64,000 nucleotides of DNA from M3007 sp046296435. GTDB lineage: Bacteria > Bacteroidota > Bacteroidia > Chitinophagales > Saprospiraceae. Location: assembly GCA_046296435.1 (NCBI GenBank), contig JBKBLI010000012.1, forward strand, positions 1 through 64,000, in the 5' to 3' direction. The position numbers were made by a program, and so were the translations under genes. The notes beneath the pieces are model-generated. The model was not told the origin of the DNA. It did not search any database and worked only from the letters and a program-made list of their open reading frames with translations. Shown piece after piece: positions 6,791 through 16,256 of this stretch. Each line of letters begins with the position of its first letter. Within the stretch, counting starts at the first letter, position 1.

Positions 6791-8065
6791 TCAGATGTCA
6801 TATTGCTTAATTTTTCGGTACAAAGTGCGCTCGGAGATACGCAGTTCCTCCGCGGCCTCTTTACGGCGGCCGTTGTACTTCTTGAGCGCGCGTTGGATGG
6901 CGGCTTTTTCAATCTCTTCCATGCTCAATAGCGACTCCTCTATGGGTTCGGCGGACGCCGCCGGTTTTTTGTCGATGATGATAGCCGGCGGGGGCGACCA
7001 ATGCCGCGCGTCCGCATCGTAAATCACACCCTCGTCGGGGTCGTGCGCCTCTCTTTCTGCAGCGAAGATCGGCGCGCTTTCCGGCAACGCGCGCAGCAGC
7101 CGGGTTTCGGGCATACTGAGGTTGTTGCGCCTGACCAAATCGACAATCAGCCCTTTGAGTTCGTTCACATCTTTTCGCATGTCGAACAGCACTTTGTACA
7201 GCAACTCTCGCTCTTGCAACACTTCGCCTGTGCCTTGGGCAGCTTGTTGGGCTACCAGCGCCGGAAGGTTGCGCTCGAACAACTGAGGCATCAGACGACG
7301 CAACGTTTCGACGTCCACTACCCTATCGTCCGCCAACACGGCGAGTTGTTCGGCCACGTTTTTGAGTTCGCGGATATTGCCGGGCCAGCGATAGTTGAGC
7401 ATGATTTGCTCGGCCGAATCCGATAGCTTCACGGCATCGACGTGATATTTTTCTGCAAAATCGTGCGAGAACTTGCGAAAAAGGGGCAAAATATCCTCCC
7501 GACGTTCCCGCAACGGCGGCACGCGAATGGGCACCGTGCTAAGGCGATAGAATAGGTCTTCGCGGAATTTGCCCTGCCGTACACGCTCCTCCAACTGCAC
7601 ATTGGTGGCCGCAATGACCCGCACATCCGTCTTCATCGGCTTGCTGGATCCGACGCGGATGAATTCGCCGTTTTCAAGCACGCGCAGCAGATATGCCTGT
7701 GTGTCTAAGGGCATTTCGCCGATTTCATCTAAGAATATCGTCCCCTTGTTGACCGTCTCAAAATAGCCTTTGCGCTCGCCCACGGCGCCGGTGAAGGATC
7801 CTTTTTCGTGGCCGAATAACTCCGAATTGATAGTACCCTCCGGGATGGCCCCGCAGTTGATGGCGATAAATTCGTTGTGCTTGCGCGCGCTGAGCGTATG
7901 AATGATCTTTGAAAAAGCCTCCTTCCCTACCCCGCTCTCTCCGGTGATCAGTACGCTGAGATCGGTAGGCGCCACGCGGACAGCCGTCGCCAAAGCCGCG
8001 TTGAGCAACGGGGAAGCGCCAATAACGCCGAAGCGGGCTTTGATCGATTGCAGGTTGTTAGACAA
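6791..8065 (-). CDS. Sigma-54-dependent transcriptional activator, Fis-type
   Basis: The 424 residues begin directly with the AAA+ domain: Walker A GESGVGKE (42-49), the sigma-54 contact loop GSFTGA (89-94, usually GAFTGA), Walker B GTIFLDEIGEMP, and the R-finger region. The C-terminus (about 385-424) is a Fis HTH, AAEELRISERTLYRKIKQYD. There is no receiver or GAF domain, so activity is likely set by level or an unknown partner. The start is a TTG at 8065: a TAA lies five codons upstream in frame and no ATG precedes the conserved SNNLQSIKARFG. It may head the transcript running to truA. Confidence 0.88.
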   Translation of the reverse strand: MSNNLQSIKARFGVIGASPLLNAALATAVRVAPTDLSVLITGESGVGKEAFSKIIHTLSARKHNEFIAINCGAIPEGTINSELFGHEKGSFTGAVGERKGYFETVNKGTIFLDEIGEMPLDTQAYLLRVLENGEFIRVGSSKPMKTDVRVIAATNVQLEERVRQGKFREDLFYRLSTVPIRVPPLRERREDILPLFRKFSHDFAEKYHVDAVKLSDSAEQIMLNYRWPGNIRELKNVAEQLAVLADDRVVDVETLRRLMPQLFERNLPALVAQQAAQGTGEVLQERELLYKVLFDMRKDVNELKGLIVDLVRRNNLSMPETRLLRALPESAPIFAAEREAHDPDEGVIYDADARHWSPPPAIIIDKKPAASAEPIEESLLSMEEIEKAAIQRALKKYNGRRKEAAEELRISERTLYRKIKQYDI

Positions 8066-8171
8066 TGCCCAAGCAATTTATTTTTTGTCTCGTTTATACG
8101 TTTCGGGGCAAAAACAACAAGATTGAATAAATTGTTTGACAATGCGGCGAAAAACGCTGGTCCCTGCTCGC

Positions 8172-8797
8172 CTACTGCATCCGCTTCGAATCCGCAACAG
8201 ACCGCGCCGGCCGGAATACTACCCCTGTCTCAAGGCCCGCCCGCGAAGCAAATTGCGTGCGGCGATCTCTCTGTGGGGTATCGCTATTTGACCGCAGCGC
8301 AACATCCGCAAAATGCAAAGCGGCCGCCTGCGCGCCGACAAAAAGCGAAAAATGACGCGAGATCTCGCCCACAAACCGATAGCCAAAGTTTAAACTCAAC
8401 TCACGGCTGTAACCCGCCTCGCCTTCTTCGACATAATAAATGTTGTTAAAAACTATTGGGACATTTCTAACCGCGTCTGGCGAGCGAAAATCCTGACGCT
8501 GCGCCTCCAATCCACACATGGCATAGTGACGCCCCTTTAGACCTCCGCCTAAATCAGATGTTGCAAACGACAGCCCGTAGGCTAAGCGCAAACCAAAGAT
8601 TCGCCTTGACGAAATAAATAGTTAAGCCCCATGCCGAACTGCCCGCCAACTTCCAGGGCTTCTGAGACTTTGGTTTGATCGGCGATGACAAATCGTTTTT
8701 GCGCCGTAAGTCCTGGGCGAACATAAATACCTGCCTGCGCGTGTCCAATCAAAGAGAACAAAAAAAATGCGGAAAAGAAAGTGGAAAACTTTTTCAT
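8172..8797 (-). pseudogene. Frameshifted outer-membrane beta-barrel protein
   Basis: The ATG at 8797 opens a signal peptide (MKKFSTFFSAFFLFSLIGHAQA) and a barrel-like segment that stops at 8582. The continuation, LRLAYGLSFATSDLGGG, is in another frame and runs to 8172, with alternating aromatic strands such as LSLNFGYRFVGEISRHFSLF. One frameshift near 8585-8600 restores a protein of about 208 residues. I cannot tell mutation from an assembly error. Family unassigned; it resembles small porin-like barrel proteins of the phylum. Confidence 0.6.
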
Positions 8798-8998
8798 GCA
8801 TGAAATTTTTTTGGCAAAAACACAAGTTGGCGCTATCTACCCGGACAGCGAAATAAAGGCGAGGCTATTTTCACAAAGATCTGCGTATCGACGCGTTAAA
8901 GTTCTGTTAACTTTTTCAAGCGTACAACCAGCCTCAAGCTGAATTAACCCGCTAAATAATCGGGCGCCGGGAGCGGGATGCGCAAGCAGGCGCAGGAC

Positions 8999-10435
8999 TC
9001 AGCCGCAGATCTCGCCCAGCAAGGTGGCTGCCGTGGCGTCCTTCACCCTGACCATGACGTAATCGCCGGGCTTTAGTCCCTCTTTTTTCGGAAAAACCAA
9101 CATTTTGTTTTGCGTGTTGCGTCCGCAAAAATCACGGTCGCTTTTCCGCGAGTCGCCCTCTATCAGCACTTTGAAGGTTTTGCCGATGTCGGCTTGATTA
9201 TGACGCAAACTGACGGCGTTCTGGAGCCGGATGATCTCGTTAAGGCGGCGTTTTTTGACCGCTTCAGGCACATCGTCGGCGTACTTTCGGGCGGCCAGGG
9301 TGCCGGGGCGCTCCGAGTAGAAAAACATGTACGACATGGAGTAATTGGCCCACTCGATCATGCTCAAAGTATCCTGATGCTCCTCCTCCGTCTCTGTGCA
9401 GAAGCCCGCGATGATATCGCTGGATACAGCCGCGTCGGGCAGGATACGGCGTATGGCCTCGATGCGGCCGATGTACCACTCGCGATCGTAGGTGCGGTTC
9501 ATCAGTTCGAGTATGCGGCTGTTGCCCGATTGCACAGGCAAGTGGATGTATTTGCAGATGTTTTCGTGGCGGGCCATGACATGCAGCACCTTGTCGGTCA
9601 TGTCTTTGGGGTGGCTGGTGCTGAAACGCACGCGCAGGTCGGGGTGAATCAGGGCGGTCATTTCGAGCAAATCGGCAAAATCGGTACGCGCGCCGGAGTC
9701 GGGATTGTCCCACTTGTAAGAATCCACGTTTTGGCCCAACAAAGTCACTTCGCGATAACCGCGGTCGAACAAATCGCGCGCTTCGGCCACGATGCTGAAC
9801 GGGTCGCGCGAGCGCTCGCGTCCGCGGGTGAAGGGCACTACGCAAAACGAACACATGTTATCGCAACCGCGCATGATGCTGATAAATGCGGCGACGCCGT
9901 TGGACTCCAGACGCACGGGGCTGATATCGGCGTAGGTCTCCTCGCGACTGAGCAGCACGTTGATGGTGCGGGCGCCCCCCTCGGCCGCGTCGATGAGCTT
10001 GGGCAGATCGCGGTAAGCGTCGGGGCCGACCACCAGGTCCACGAGGCGCTCCTCTTCGAGCCACTTCTTTTTGAGGCGCTCGGCCATACAGCCCAGTACG
10101 CCGATCTTGGCGTCAGGGCGCTGTTTTTTGACCGTTTCAAAAGCCTTGAGCCGCTTGCGAACGGTTTCTTCGGCTTTTTCGCGTATCGAACAGGTGTTGA
10201 TCAGAATCAGGTCGCTTTCCTCCATTTGGCGCGTGGGCGAATACCCGATCTCAGCCAGAATCGAAGCCACAATTTCCGAGTCGCTGAAGTTCATCTGGCA
10301 GCCGTAGCTCTCGATGTAGAATTTCTTTCCCCCGGCGGCGTGTTCGCTGTCCGCCCCGGGTTTGAAAAAAACGCTGCCCTGGCGGGCCTCTTCCATCGTC
10401 TTTAGACCTTCCAAGGTCGGATTGTTGTCGTACAT
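8999..10435 (-). CDS. miaB: tRNA-2-methylthio-N6-isopentenyladenosine37 synthase MiaB
   Basis: The 478 residues contain the UPF0004 domain (KKFYIESYGCQMNFSDSEIV, first Fe-S cluster with C at CSIREKAEET), the radical-SAM core with CxxxCxxC as CDNMCSFC (about 195-205), and a C-terminal TRAM domain. It adds the methylthio group to i6A37 of tRNAs reading UNN codons. A TATCTTTG-type -7 box lies on the minus strand at 10461-10468, without a good -33. The 10436-10650 gap is shared with the divergent aminotransferase. Confidence 0.95.
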   Translation of the reverse strand: MYDNNPTLEGLKTMEEARQGSVFFKPGADSEHAAGGKKFYIESYGCQMNFSDSEIVASILAEIGYSPTRQMEESDLILINTCSIREKAEETVRKRLKAFETVKKQRPDAKIGVLGCMAERLKKKWLEEERLVDLVVGPDAYRDLPKLIDAAEGGARTINVLLSREETYADISPVRLESNGVAAFISIMRGCDNMCSFCVVPFTRGRERSRDPFSIVAEARDLFDRGYREVTLLGQNVDSYKWDNPDSGARTDFADLLEMTALIHPDLRVRFSTSHPKDMTDKVLHVMARHENICKYIHLPVQSGNSRILELMNRTYDREWYIGRIEAIRRILPDAAVSSDIIAGFCTETEEEHQDTLSMIEWANYSMSYMFFYSERPGTLAARKYADDVPEAVKKRRLNEIIRLQNAVSLRHNQADIGKTFKVLIEGDSRKSDRDFCGRNTQNKMLVFPKKEGLKPGDYVMVRVKDATAATLLGEICG

Positions 10436-10650
10436 GAGCGATCTGAATCAAAAAACGACGCAAAGATACGTCAAAAAAAGTGAAAGCGTTCGGATAAGCG
10501 TTCCGGTTAAGCGATTTGCGCGCAGGAACGCGGCGCCAAGGGCGCAATTTTGCAGGCGTTTGACCCGGTTTTTCACAAAAAATCAACGCAGCGCAAATCT
10601 GCGTGCCGGAAAATGTAACTTTGCGCCGCCTTATTCGATAGTCGTTCACT

Positions 10651-11859
10651 ATGCAACACACCAGCAAGCGCATCCTCTCCAATCTGGCAGAAGGATTGGC
10701 CGAATCCGAGACCCTCAAAATGGCCCGTATGGCCCGCGAACTGCGCGCCCAGGGACACGACGTTATTAGCCTGAGCCTCGGCGAGCCTGATTTCGACACC
10801 CCGCAACACATCAAAGAAGCCGCCTGGCAGGCCTTGCAAGACGGATACACCAAATACACTCCGGTCAATGGCTTGCCCGAACTGACCAAGGCCATCAGCG
10901 AAAAATTCAAACGCGACAACGGTCTGGATTACAAGCCCGAGCAGATCGTCGTGAGCAACGGCGCCAAGCAGACCATCTACAACCTTTGTCAGGCCCTGCT
11001 CAACCCGGGCGACGAGGCGCTGATTTTCGCGCCCTATTGGGTATCCTACGTCGAAATCGTTAAAATGGCCGGCGGCATACCTGTGCCGGTATATGCGGGT
11101 GTGGATCACGATTTCAAACCTGCGCCCGAGCAGGTCGAGGCCGCTATCACGCCCCGCACCAAGTTCGTCCTCTATTCGTCGCCCTGCAATCCAACCGGCT
11201 CCGTTTTTTCGCGCCGCGAGCTTCAGGCCTATGCCGAAGTCTTCGCCCGTTACCATGACCTGATCGTGATCAGCGACGAAATATACGAATACATCAATTT
11301 CACGCACGAACACGTCAGCATCGGCAGCTTCCGGGAATTGAGCGACCGGGTCGTAACTGTCAACGGCTTTGCCAAGGGCTTTGCCATGACCGGCTGGCGA
11401 CTGGGATACATGGGCGCCCCTAAATACATCGCCGATGCTTGCGCCAAAATCCAGGGCCAGGTGACCAGCGGCGCTTCTTCCTTTGGCCAAAAAGCCGCCG
11501 CCATAGCGCTCAACTCCGATTTGGGGCCGACCGAGAGCATGCGCGAAGCTTTTCGCGAGCGCCGCGACATTGTCCTCTCCATGCTGGAGGAAATTCCCGG
11601 CGTCAAGTCCAATCTCCCCGACGGCGCATTTTACGCCTTCCCGGATATCAGCGCCTATTTTGGAAAAAAATACGGCGATACCGTCATCCGAAATGCCGAC
11701 GACTTCTGCGATTTTGTGATGATGAACGCTTATGTAGGATTGGTATCCGGCGCCGCCTTTGGCGACCCCAATTGCTTCCGCCTGAGCTACGCCGCCTCCG
11801 AAGATCAATTGCGCGAGGCCATCAGGCGCATGGCTAACGTACTCAGTTGGCTGAAGTGA
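10651..11859 (+). CDS. PLP-dependent class I aminotransferase (aspartate type)
   Basis: The 402 residues have a fold type I architecture with SLGEPDFDTP near the start, the cofactor region SSPCNPTGSVFS, YEYINF after ISDE, and K242 as the Schiff-base lysine in NGFAKGFAMTGWRLGY. The residue before the usual SxSK motif is changed (GFAK). It most likely transfers the amino group of aspartate to 2-oxoglutarate, but specificity within the subfamily cannot be fixed from sequence. TAACTTTG at 10616-10623 is a plausible -7 box 28 bases before the ATG. A T8/A8 palindrome follows the stop. Confidence 0.9.
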   Translation: MQHTSKRILSNLAEGLAESETLKMARMARELRAQGHDVISLSLGEPDFDTPQHIKEAAWQALQDGYTKYTPVNGLPELTKAISEKFKRDNGLDYKPEQIVVSNGAKQTIYNLCQALLNPGDEALIFAPYWVSYVEIVKMAGGIPVPVYAGVDHDFKPAPEQVEAAITPRTKFVLYSSPCNPTGSVFSRRELQAYAEVFARYHDLIVISDEIYEYINFTHEHVSIGSFRELSDRVVTVNGFAKGFAMTGWRLGYMGAPKYIADACAKIQGQVTSGASSFGQKAAAIALNSDLGPTESMREAFRERRDIVLSMLEEIPGVKSNLPDGAFYAFPDISAYFGKKYGDTVIRNADDFCDFVMMNAYVGLVSGAAFGDPNCFRLSYAASEDQLREAIRRMANVLSWLK

Positions 11860-11976
11860 GCCATTTTTTTTATCTTCGAAAAAAAAGCGAAAGCGTCGGA
11901 GCAGCGCTCGTTGTCCACGAAAATCTTCCAAATTTGCCGAAAACAGCCTGAAACGGCGTCGATGATAGATTTTGAT

Positions 11977-11984
11977 TACCTTTG
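11977..11984 (+). promoter_or_regulatory. -7 box of the ECF sigma operon
   Basis: TACCTTTG fits TAnnTTTG and lies 18 bases before the ATG of the sigma gene, so the leader is very short. No TTG is found 17-23 bases upstream, which may mean it is read by an ECF sigma. The 17 bases 11980-11996 are identical to 403-419 at the Ro60 operon promoter. Confidence 0.45.
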
Positions 11985-12002
11985 CAGCGTCAAAAGCTGC
12001 CC

Positions 12003-12659
12003 ATGCGCGACGAACTGATCACACGCCTTCAAGCAGGCGACCCGCAAGCCGTCGGTCAATTGTACGACCGTTACGCACGATCTCTTTTCGGCGTAGTATT
12101 GCGCATTGTAGGCGACCGTGAAATGGCCGAAAATGTCCTGCAAGACGTGTTTGTCAAAGCGTGGAAATCAGCCGCTTCTTTCGATCCCGACAAGTCCGGA
12201 ATCTTCACCTGGCTCAACCGCATTGCCCGCAATGCAGCCATCGACGCCACGCGCAGCGCACAATTCAAACAACGCCGCAAAACCGGCGACGCCGAATCAC
12301 TCGTATATGNNNNNNNNNNNNNNNNNNNNNNNNNNNNNNNNNNNNNNNNNNNNNNNNNNNNNNNNNNNNNNNNNNNNNNNNNNNNNNNNNNNNNNNNNNN
12401 NNNNNNNNAGTCCGTCGAATCGAGTTTTCAGCCCGAGCATATCGGTTTGCGCGAGACGCTTGGCAAGTTGGATGAAAAGTATCGGATCCTGATCGAAAAA
12501 GCTTATTTCGAAGGCTACACCCAGCAGGAACTCGAAGAAGAATTGGGTATCCCCTTAGGCACTGTCAAAACGCGTATGCGGCAAGCCATGCAGCTCCTGC
12601 GACGCCACCTGACCCAATGGGCATGCTTAGCAATGATCGGCCACAACTGGTTCAATTAA
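12003..12659 (+). CDS. ECF-type RNA polymerase sigma factor
   Basis: Region 2 is intact (LYDRYARSLFGVVLRIVGDR, AENVLQDVFVKAW, then SGIFTWLNRIARNAAIDATR), and region 4 is intact (KLDEKYRILIEKAYFEGYTQ with GIPLGTVKTRMRQAMQLLRR). The linker holds an N-run (12310-12408). The frame is open across it, and homologues have only a short linker here, so the real protein is probably about 185-190 residues rather than 218. The ATG at 12003 follows a short leader. It is followed after 15 bases by its likely anti-sigma partner. Confidence 0.9.
   Translation: MRDELITRLQAGDPQAVGQLYDRYARSLFGVVLRIVGDREMAENVLQDVFVKAWKSAASFDPDKSGIFTWLNRIARNAAIDATRSAQFKQRRKTGDAESLVYXXXXXXXXXXXXXXXXXXXXXXXXXXXXXXXXXXSVESSFQPEHIGLRETLGKLDEKYRILIEKAYFEGYTQQELEEELGIPLGTVKTRMRQAMQLLRRHLTQWACLAMIGHNWFN
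12310..12408. other. N-run (99 bases) in the sigma-factor gene
   Basis: Undetermined bases between sigma regions 2 and 4. The linker in known relatives is short, so few bases are likely missing. Confidence 0.95.
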
Positions 12660-12674
12660 CACACCAAAGCGCAC

Positions 12675-13445
12675 ATGGACATTCGTCAATATATCGAATC
12701 CGGAATACTCGAAGCATACGCGCTCGGCGTATGCACAGATGACGAGTGCGCCGAAGTCGAACGCATGGCCGCAACGCACCCGGAGATCAAAGAAGCCCTA
12801 AACGCTGCCTGCGCCGATGTCGAACGCCTGGCCCAACTCGGAGCTGTCGATCCATCGCCAGCCCTCAAGTCCCGCATCCTCGACCGCATCAAGCGCGAGG
12901 CCGGCGCAAGCACGCCGCCCCGCAAAATAGCCCTGAACCCAGCGTCTGCCATCTTCATCGCACTGGCATTCACGGCGGCGGCTTTCGCGGTGTGGTTCGG
13001 ACAAAAACGCTACGAAGCGCTGCGCGAGGAGACCGGCCAGCGCATTCAAAGCCTCGAAAAACAAGTCAAAGACTGCGAAGCCCAAAGCCGGCAATTGCAG
13101 CAAACCCAACAGTATATCGCCGCTCTCGGCGACCGCAACACCCGCGCCCTTCGCCTCTCGCCCCTTCCCGACAAAAATCCCGAGTGGACGGCCTGGGTCT
13201 ATCACAACCCCAAGGGCGGTTATACGCTGATCAACACCGCCGACCTGCCTCCCGCACCGGCGGGCAAATCCTGGCAATTGTGGGCCATCGTCAACGGTAC
13301 GCCGCAGAGCATGGGCGTGCTGGTCAAACAAAGCGAACTCTCCCCCATCGATTTCGTGGCTGAGGCCCAGGCGTTTGCCATTTCGCTGGAACCCGAGGGC
13401 GGAAGCCCCGCGCCCACCGAAGTCGTTTTGCTCGCTCAAATCTGA
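12675..13445 (+). CDS. Anti-sigma factor, RskA-like
   Basis: This 256-residue membrane protein has an N-terminal cytoplasmic sigma-binding region (about 1-80, IRQYIESGILEAYALGVC, with EVERMAATHPEIKEAL), one transmembrane helix (about 90-112, ASAIFIALAFTAAAFAVWFG), a coiled coil (about 120-150), and an extracytoplasmic RskA-type domain ending GSPAPTEVVLLAQI. The motif SWQLWAIVNGTPQSMGVL is characteristic. No HxxxCxxC zinc motif is seen. It probably sequesters the sigma factor encoded just upstream until an envelope signal releases it (known of the family; inferred here). Confidence 0.88.
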   Translation: MDIRQYIESGILEAYALGVCTDDECAEVERMAATHPEIKEALNAACADVERLAQLGAVDPSPALKSRILDRIKREAGASTPPRKIALNPASAIFIALAFTAAAFAVWFGQKRYEALREETGQRIQSLEKQVKDCEAQSRQLQQTQQYIAALGDRNTRALRLSPLPDKNPEWTAWVYHNPKGGYTLINTADLPPAPAGKSWQLWAIVNGTPQSMGVLVKQSELSPIDFVAEAQAFAISLEPEGGSPAPTEVVLLAQI

Positions 13446-13453
13446 TACGCTCT

Positions 13454-13648
13454 GCTTTTTCTTGAAAAAAAGGACGAGAAGGCGCGGCCGTCTCGAACAC
13501 GCGCCCTCAAACCCGCTCCCACCGCTCTTTTTAAAAAAAATAGCCAAAGGCGCAGGCGCGGCCGATACACGGCTTTTTCTTGAAAAAAAAAGGCCGAGAG
13601 GTCGCGGCCGTCTCGAACGCGCGCCCTCAACCCGCTCCCATCGCCCCT
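13454..13648. repeat. Direct GC-rich repeat, two units plus a partial
   Basis: Units 13454-13530 and 13572-13648 are about 77 bases each and largely identical: a T-run/A-run palindrome (GCTTTTTCTTGAAAAAAA), then GCGGCCGTCTCGAAC, CGCGCCCTCAA and CCCGCTCCCA. A shorter unit (about 13525-13570) lies between. The DNA is intergenic between the convergent anti-sigma and S9 peptidase genes, and it has a likely relative at 27022-27095. Confidence 0.7.
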
Positions 13649-13703
13649 TTCTCCATCCCAAAATGGGCGTCGTGGGTATGCGCACAACCCGGATCGCAGG
13701 GGT

Positions 13704-16121
13704 TTATTGCGCGTTCTTGACGTATTTTTCCAACCACTGATCCATTTCCCAGAGCATGTGCATGATGGACTCGCGGGCGCGATATCCGTGGCTCTCGGCC
13801 GGCAGCGCCACATAGCGCGCGGTGGCGCCGTGTCCTTTGAGCGCGGCGTAAAAGCGTTCGCTTTGGATCGGGAAAGTGCCGGAATTGTTGTCGGCTTCGC
13901 CGTGAATGAGCAGGATGGGCGTCTTGATCCGATCGGCAAAATTGAAGGGCGACATGGTGTAATATACCTCTGGCGCCTGCCAATAGGTGCGCTCCTCCGA
14001 TTGGAATCCGAAGGGCGTCAGCGTGCGGTTGTAAGCTCCGCTTCGGGCGATACCCGCCGCAAACAGATCCGTATGGGCCAGCAGGTTGGCCGTCATAAAC
14101 GCCCCGTAAGAGTGGCCGCCGACGGCAATTCGCTTTGGGTCGGCCACGCCCATGCGCACCAGCGTATCGACCGCAGCCCGGGCGTTGGCTTTGAGTTGGG
14201 CGATGAAAGTCTCGTTGGGTTCGGCGTCGCCCTCGCCAATGATGGGCATACTGAAGTTGTCGAACACGGCATACCCGCGCACAATCCAGTAAAGGGGCGA
14301 ACCCCAATTGAGCCGGATGAACTGGTAGGGCGATCCGGCAACCTGCCCGGCGGCGTCGGCGCTCTTAAATTCGCGGGGGTAAGCCCACATGAACGTGGGC
14401 AACGGCCCGTCTTTGGCCGGATCGTAGTGCGGGGGCAAGTAGAGCGTGCCGGTCATTTCGACACCGTCGGCGCGTCGGTAGCGGATCAGAGTTTTGGAGG
14501 CCTTGCTCAACCCGGCGTAGGGATTTTCGAATCGGGTAAGGGCGCGCAGCGTATCGACGCCCGCCTGCCGTACGCAGTAGTTGGGCGGTTCTTCGGTCGA
14601 TTCGCGGCGCGTGATCAGAAGTCCCTTTTCGGGATCAACGAGAGCCACGGGCGTTTCGTAATACGGAGCCTGCGAGCGCCAGCGTTCGCGGATGGACTTG
14701 TCGCTCAGGTCGAATTCGCTGAAGAAAGGGCGGTCGCCCTCCGGCGAGGCGCCCTGACCAATGAGGTAGAGGACGCGCCTGCCACCGTCGGCAAGCAGGG
14801 CGCTGCGCCCGAAACGGTTAGGCGCGGTTGCGAAGGTTCCGGGATCATTATAGCGGTCCTCGGAAGAGCGGTCGAAGAGGGTTTCGATGCCCGACTGTGG
14901 GCTTCCGGGCCGCCAGATGCTCGTGATTTGGCGGCGGTTCGTCCACCAGCCTTCATAGACGAGGGCGAGTTGGTCGTCGCCCCAGGTTACGCCCCGATAG
15001 CGCAGGCGCAAAGCAGGGCCCGGCTGCGGCTGCCCCTGAAAAGGAGCCGACAGACTGAACAACTGATCGCGGATTTCGCTGGCTTTGCGCGGGTCTCCTT
15101 CATCCTGCGCTTCGACCCAGTAAAGCGTGGCGGGCGCGTCGGCGCGCCACGCAAAACTCCGCGGCCCCGTTTGTACGCCGTCAAAGCCCTGCGGAATTTT
15201 GTCCAACAGGGGATGCTCGGCAATCACGCGGACCACCTGCCCCTTAAGGTCCCAAATGGCGGTGATCTCCGGAAATCGAGAGGCAGGCACAAGGTATGAG
15301 TACGGTCGCCTCAGCGTAGATACCAACAGATAACGGCCGTCGGGCGAAGCGCTGAAGCCTGAGATGACGCCGACCTGGCCGATATTGACGCGTTTGCCCG
15401 AACCGGCATCGATCAGGGCCATCTGCGCCCGGGCGTAGTAATCGAACAGGGCCTCGTCGTGCGCGTTGGTCAAAAGATCCTGATAGGTGCGGACGGGCGC
15501 CCCTTTGCCCTCGTTGAACTGTACGATTGGCCCGACAGGCGTAGGGTTGGCCTGCGGCGGAGCGCCCCGACCGGCGGGGATCATGGCACAGGCGAGGCGT
15601 TGGTTGTCGAGCCAGACGTGAGGCGCGCCGGGCATGGCGGCGTTCACTTCGGTAGCGATGCGGCGGGCTTTGGCCGTTTTGACCTCGGCCACCCAGAGCT
15701 CGACGCCGTTCGGAGCGGTATGTATAAAGGCCATGCGATTCCCGTCGGGCGACCAACTGAGGTACTGGATTTGCGGTTGGGCCGGCAGCCCCTGTATTTT
15801 TCGCTCGCGCCCATCGGCGATGTCAATGAGGGTAAGCCCGTTGTAAGAGACGCTCCGACTGGGCCCGTTGGTCCGCGGATTGATGCGGATACCGGCGAGC
15901 CGCAGTTCGGGCTGCGCCACTTCGCCAATCGGCGGGTAGCCGGGCTGTTCAAGCAGCAAAAGGGCGCTGCGGTCGGGGCTGACGCTTACGCCCGGCGTAG
16001 CCGGCGCGTCAACGAGACGCGCAATCTCTGGCGGCGGCGTTTGGTAGGTGAGGGGCGTTTGCGCGACACTCAAAGCTGTGCTCATGATGGCGAAGAGCGC
16101 AATGACAAGTAGTTTTTTCAT
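13704..16121 (-). CDS. S9-family prolyl oligopeptidase-like serine peptidase
   Basis: The 805 residues start with a signal peptide (MKKLLVIALFAIMSTALSVA), then a beta-propeller (about 30-540, with WSPDGNRMAFI- and SPDGRYLL-type blades) and an alpha/beta-hydrolase domain. The catalytic triad is visible: Ser in GGHSYGAF, Asp in HGEADNNSG and His in ESHGYR. Layout and the NRTLTPFGFQSEERTYWQ segment are closest to glutamyl endopeptidase-type S9 enzymes. It should act in the periplasm or outside on short peptides. It ends in CDS convergent with the anti-sigma gene. Confidence 0.9.
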   Translation of the reverse strand: MKKLLVIALFAIMSTALSVAQTPLTYQTPPPEIARLVDAPATPGVSVSPDRSALLLLEQPGYPPIGEVAQPELRLAGIRINPRTNGPSRSVSYNGLTLIDIADGRERKIQGLPAQPQIQYLSWSPDGNRMAFIHTAPNGVELWVAEVKTAKARRIATEVNAAMPGAPHVWLDNQRLACAMIPAGRGAPPQANPTPVGPIVQFNEGKGAPVRTYQDLLTNAHDEALFDYYARAQMALIDAGSGKRVNIGQVGVISGFSASPDGRYLLVSTLRRPYSYLVPASRFPEITAIWDLKGQVVRVIAEHPLLDKIPQGFDGVQTGPRSFAWRADAPATLYWVEAQDEGDPRKASEIRDQLFSLSAPFQGQPQPGPALRLRYRGVTWGDDQLALVYEGWWTNRRQITSIWRPGSPQSGIETLFDRSSEDRYNDPGTFATAPNRFGRSALLADGGRRVLYLIGQGASPEGDRPFFSEFDLSDKSIRERWRSQAPYYETPVALVDPEKGLLITRRESTEEPPNYCVRQAGVDTLRALTRFENPYAGLSKASKTLIRYRRADGVEMTGTLYLPPHYDPAKDGPLPTFMWAYPREFKSADAAGQVAGSPYQFIRLNWGSPLYWIVRGYAVFDNFSMPIIGEGDAEPNETFIAQLKANARAAVDTLVRMGVADPKRIAVGGHSYGAFMTANLLAHTDLFAAGIARSGAYNRTLTPFGFQSEERTYWQAPEVYYTMSPFNFADRIKTPILLIHGEADNNSGTFPIQSERFYAALKGHGATARYVALPAESHGYRARESIMHMLWEMDQWLEKYVKNAQ

Positions 16122-16144
16122 GGCAAAAAAAAAGCGAAGATTGA

Positions 16145-16170
16145 AAAACTACCCCGGAGCAAGCCGGGGA
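16145..16170 (-). terminator. Terminator after the flippase gene
   Basis: On the minus strand CCCCGG/CCGGGG (16164-16169/16152-16157) with a 6-base loop precedes GTAGTTTTTC. It sits about 87 bases after the flippase stop and before the S9 peptidase start. Confidence 0.6.
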
Positions 16171-16256
16171 ATCGGATCAAGGGTCTAAAATTGCGCAAAA
16201 GTAGCGTTTTTGTCAAAAATATGGCGGCATACGCGCCTACCCCCCAAACCCGCGTC

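Noticed and set aside
9110..10405. Long open frame of about 431 codons on the plus strand opposite miaB
   Set aside because: It mirrors miaB in antisense, has no family similarity and reflects GC-rich codon bias.
10573..11931. Long open frame opposite the aminotransferase gene
   Set aside because: Antisense shadow with no recognisable domain.
13454..13648. CRISPR-like array
   Set aside because: The two units are about 77 bases, imperfect, and there are only two and a partial, with no regular spacers and no cas genes.
13707..15299. Long open frame of 530 codons opposite the S9 peptidase gene
   Set aside because: Antisense shadow of a gene with clear family motifs; no signal or domain in the antisense product.
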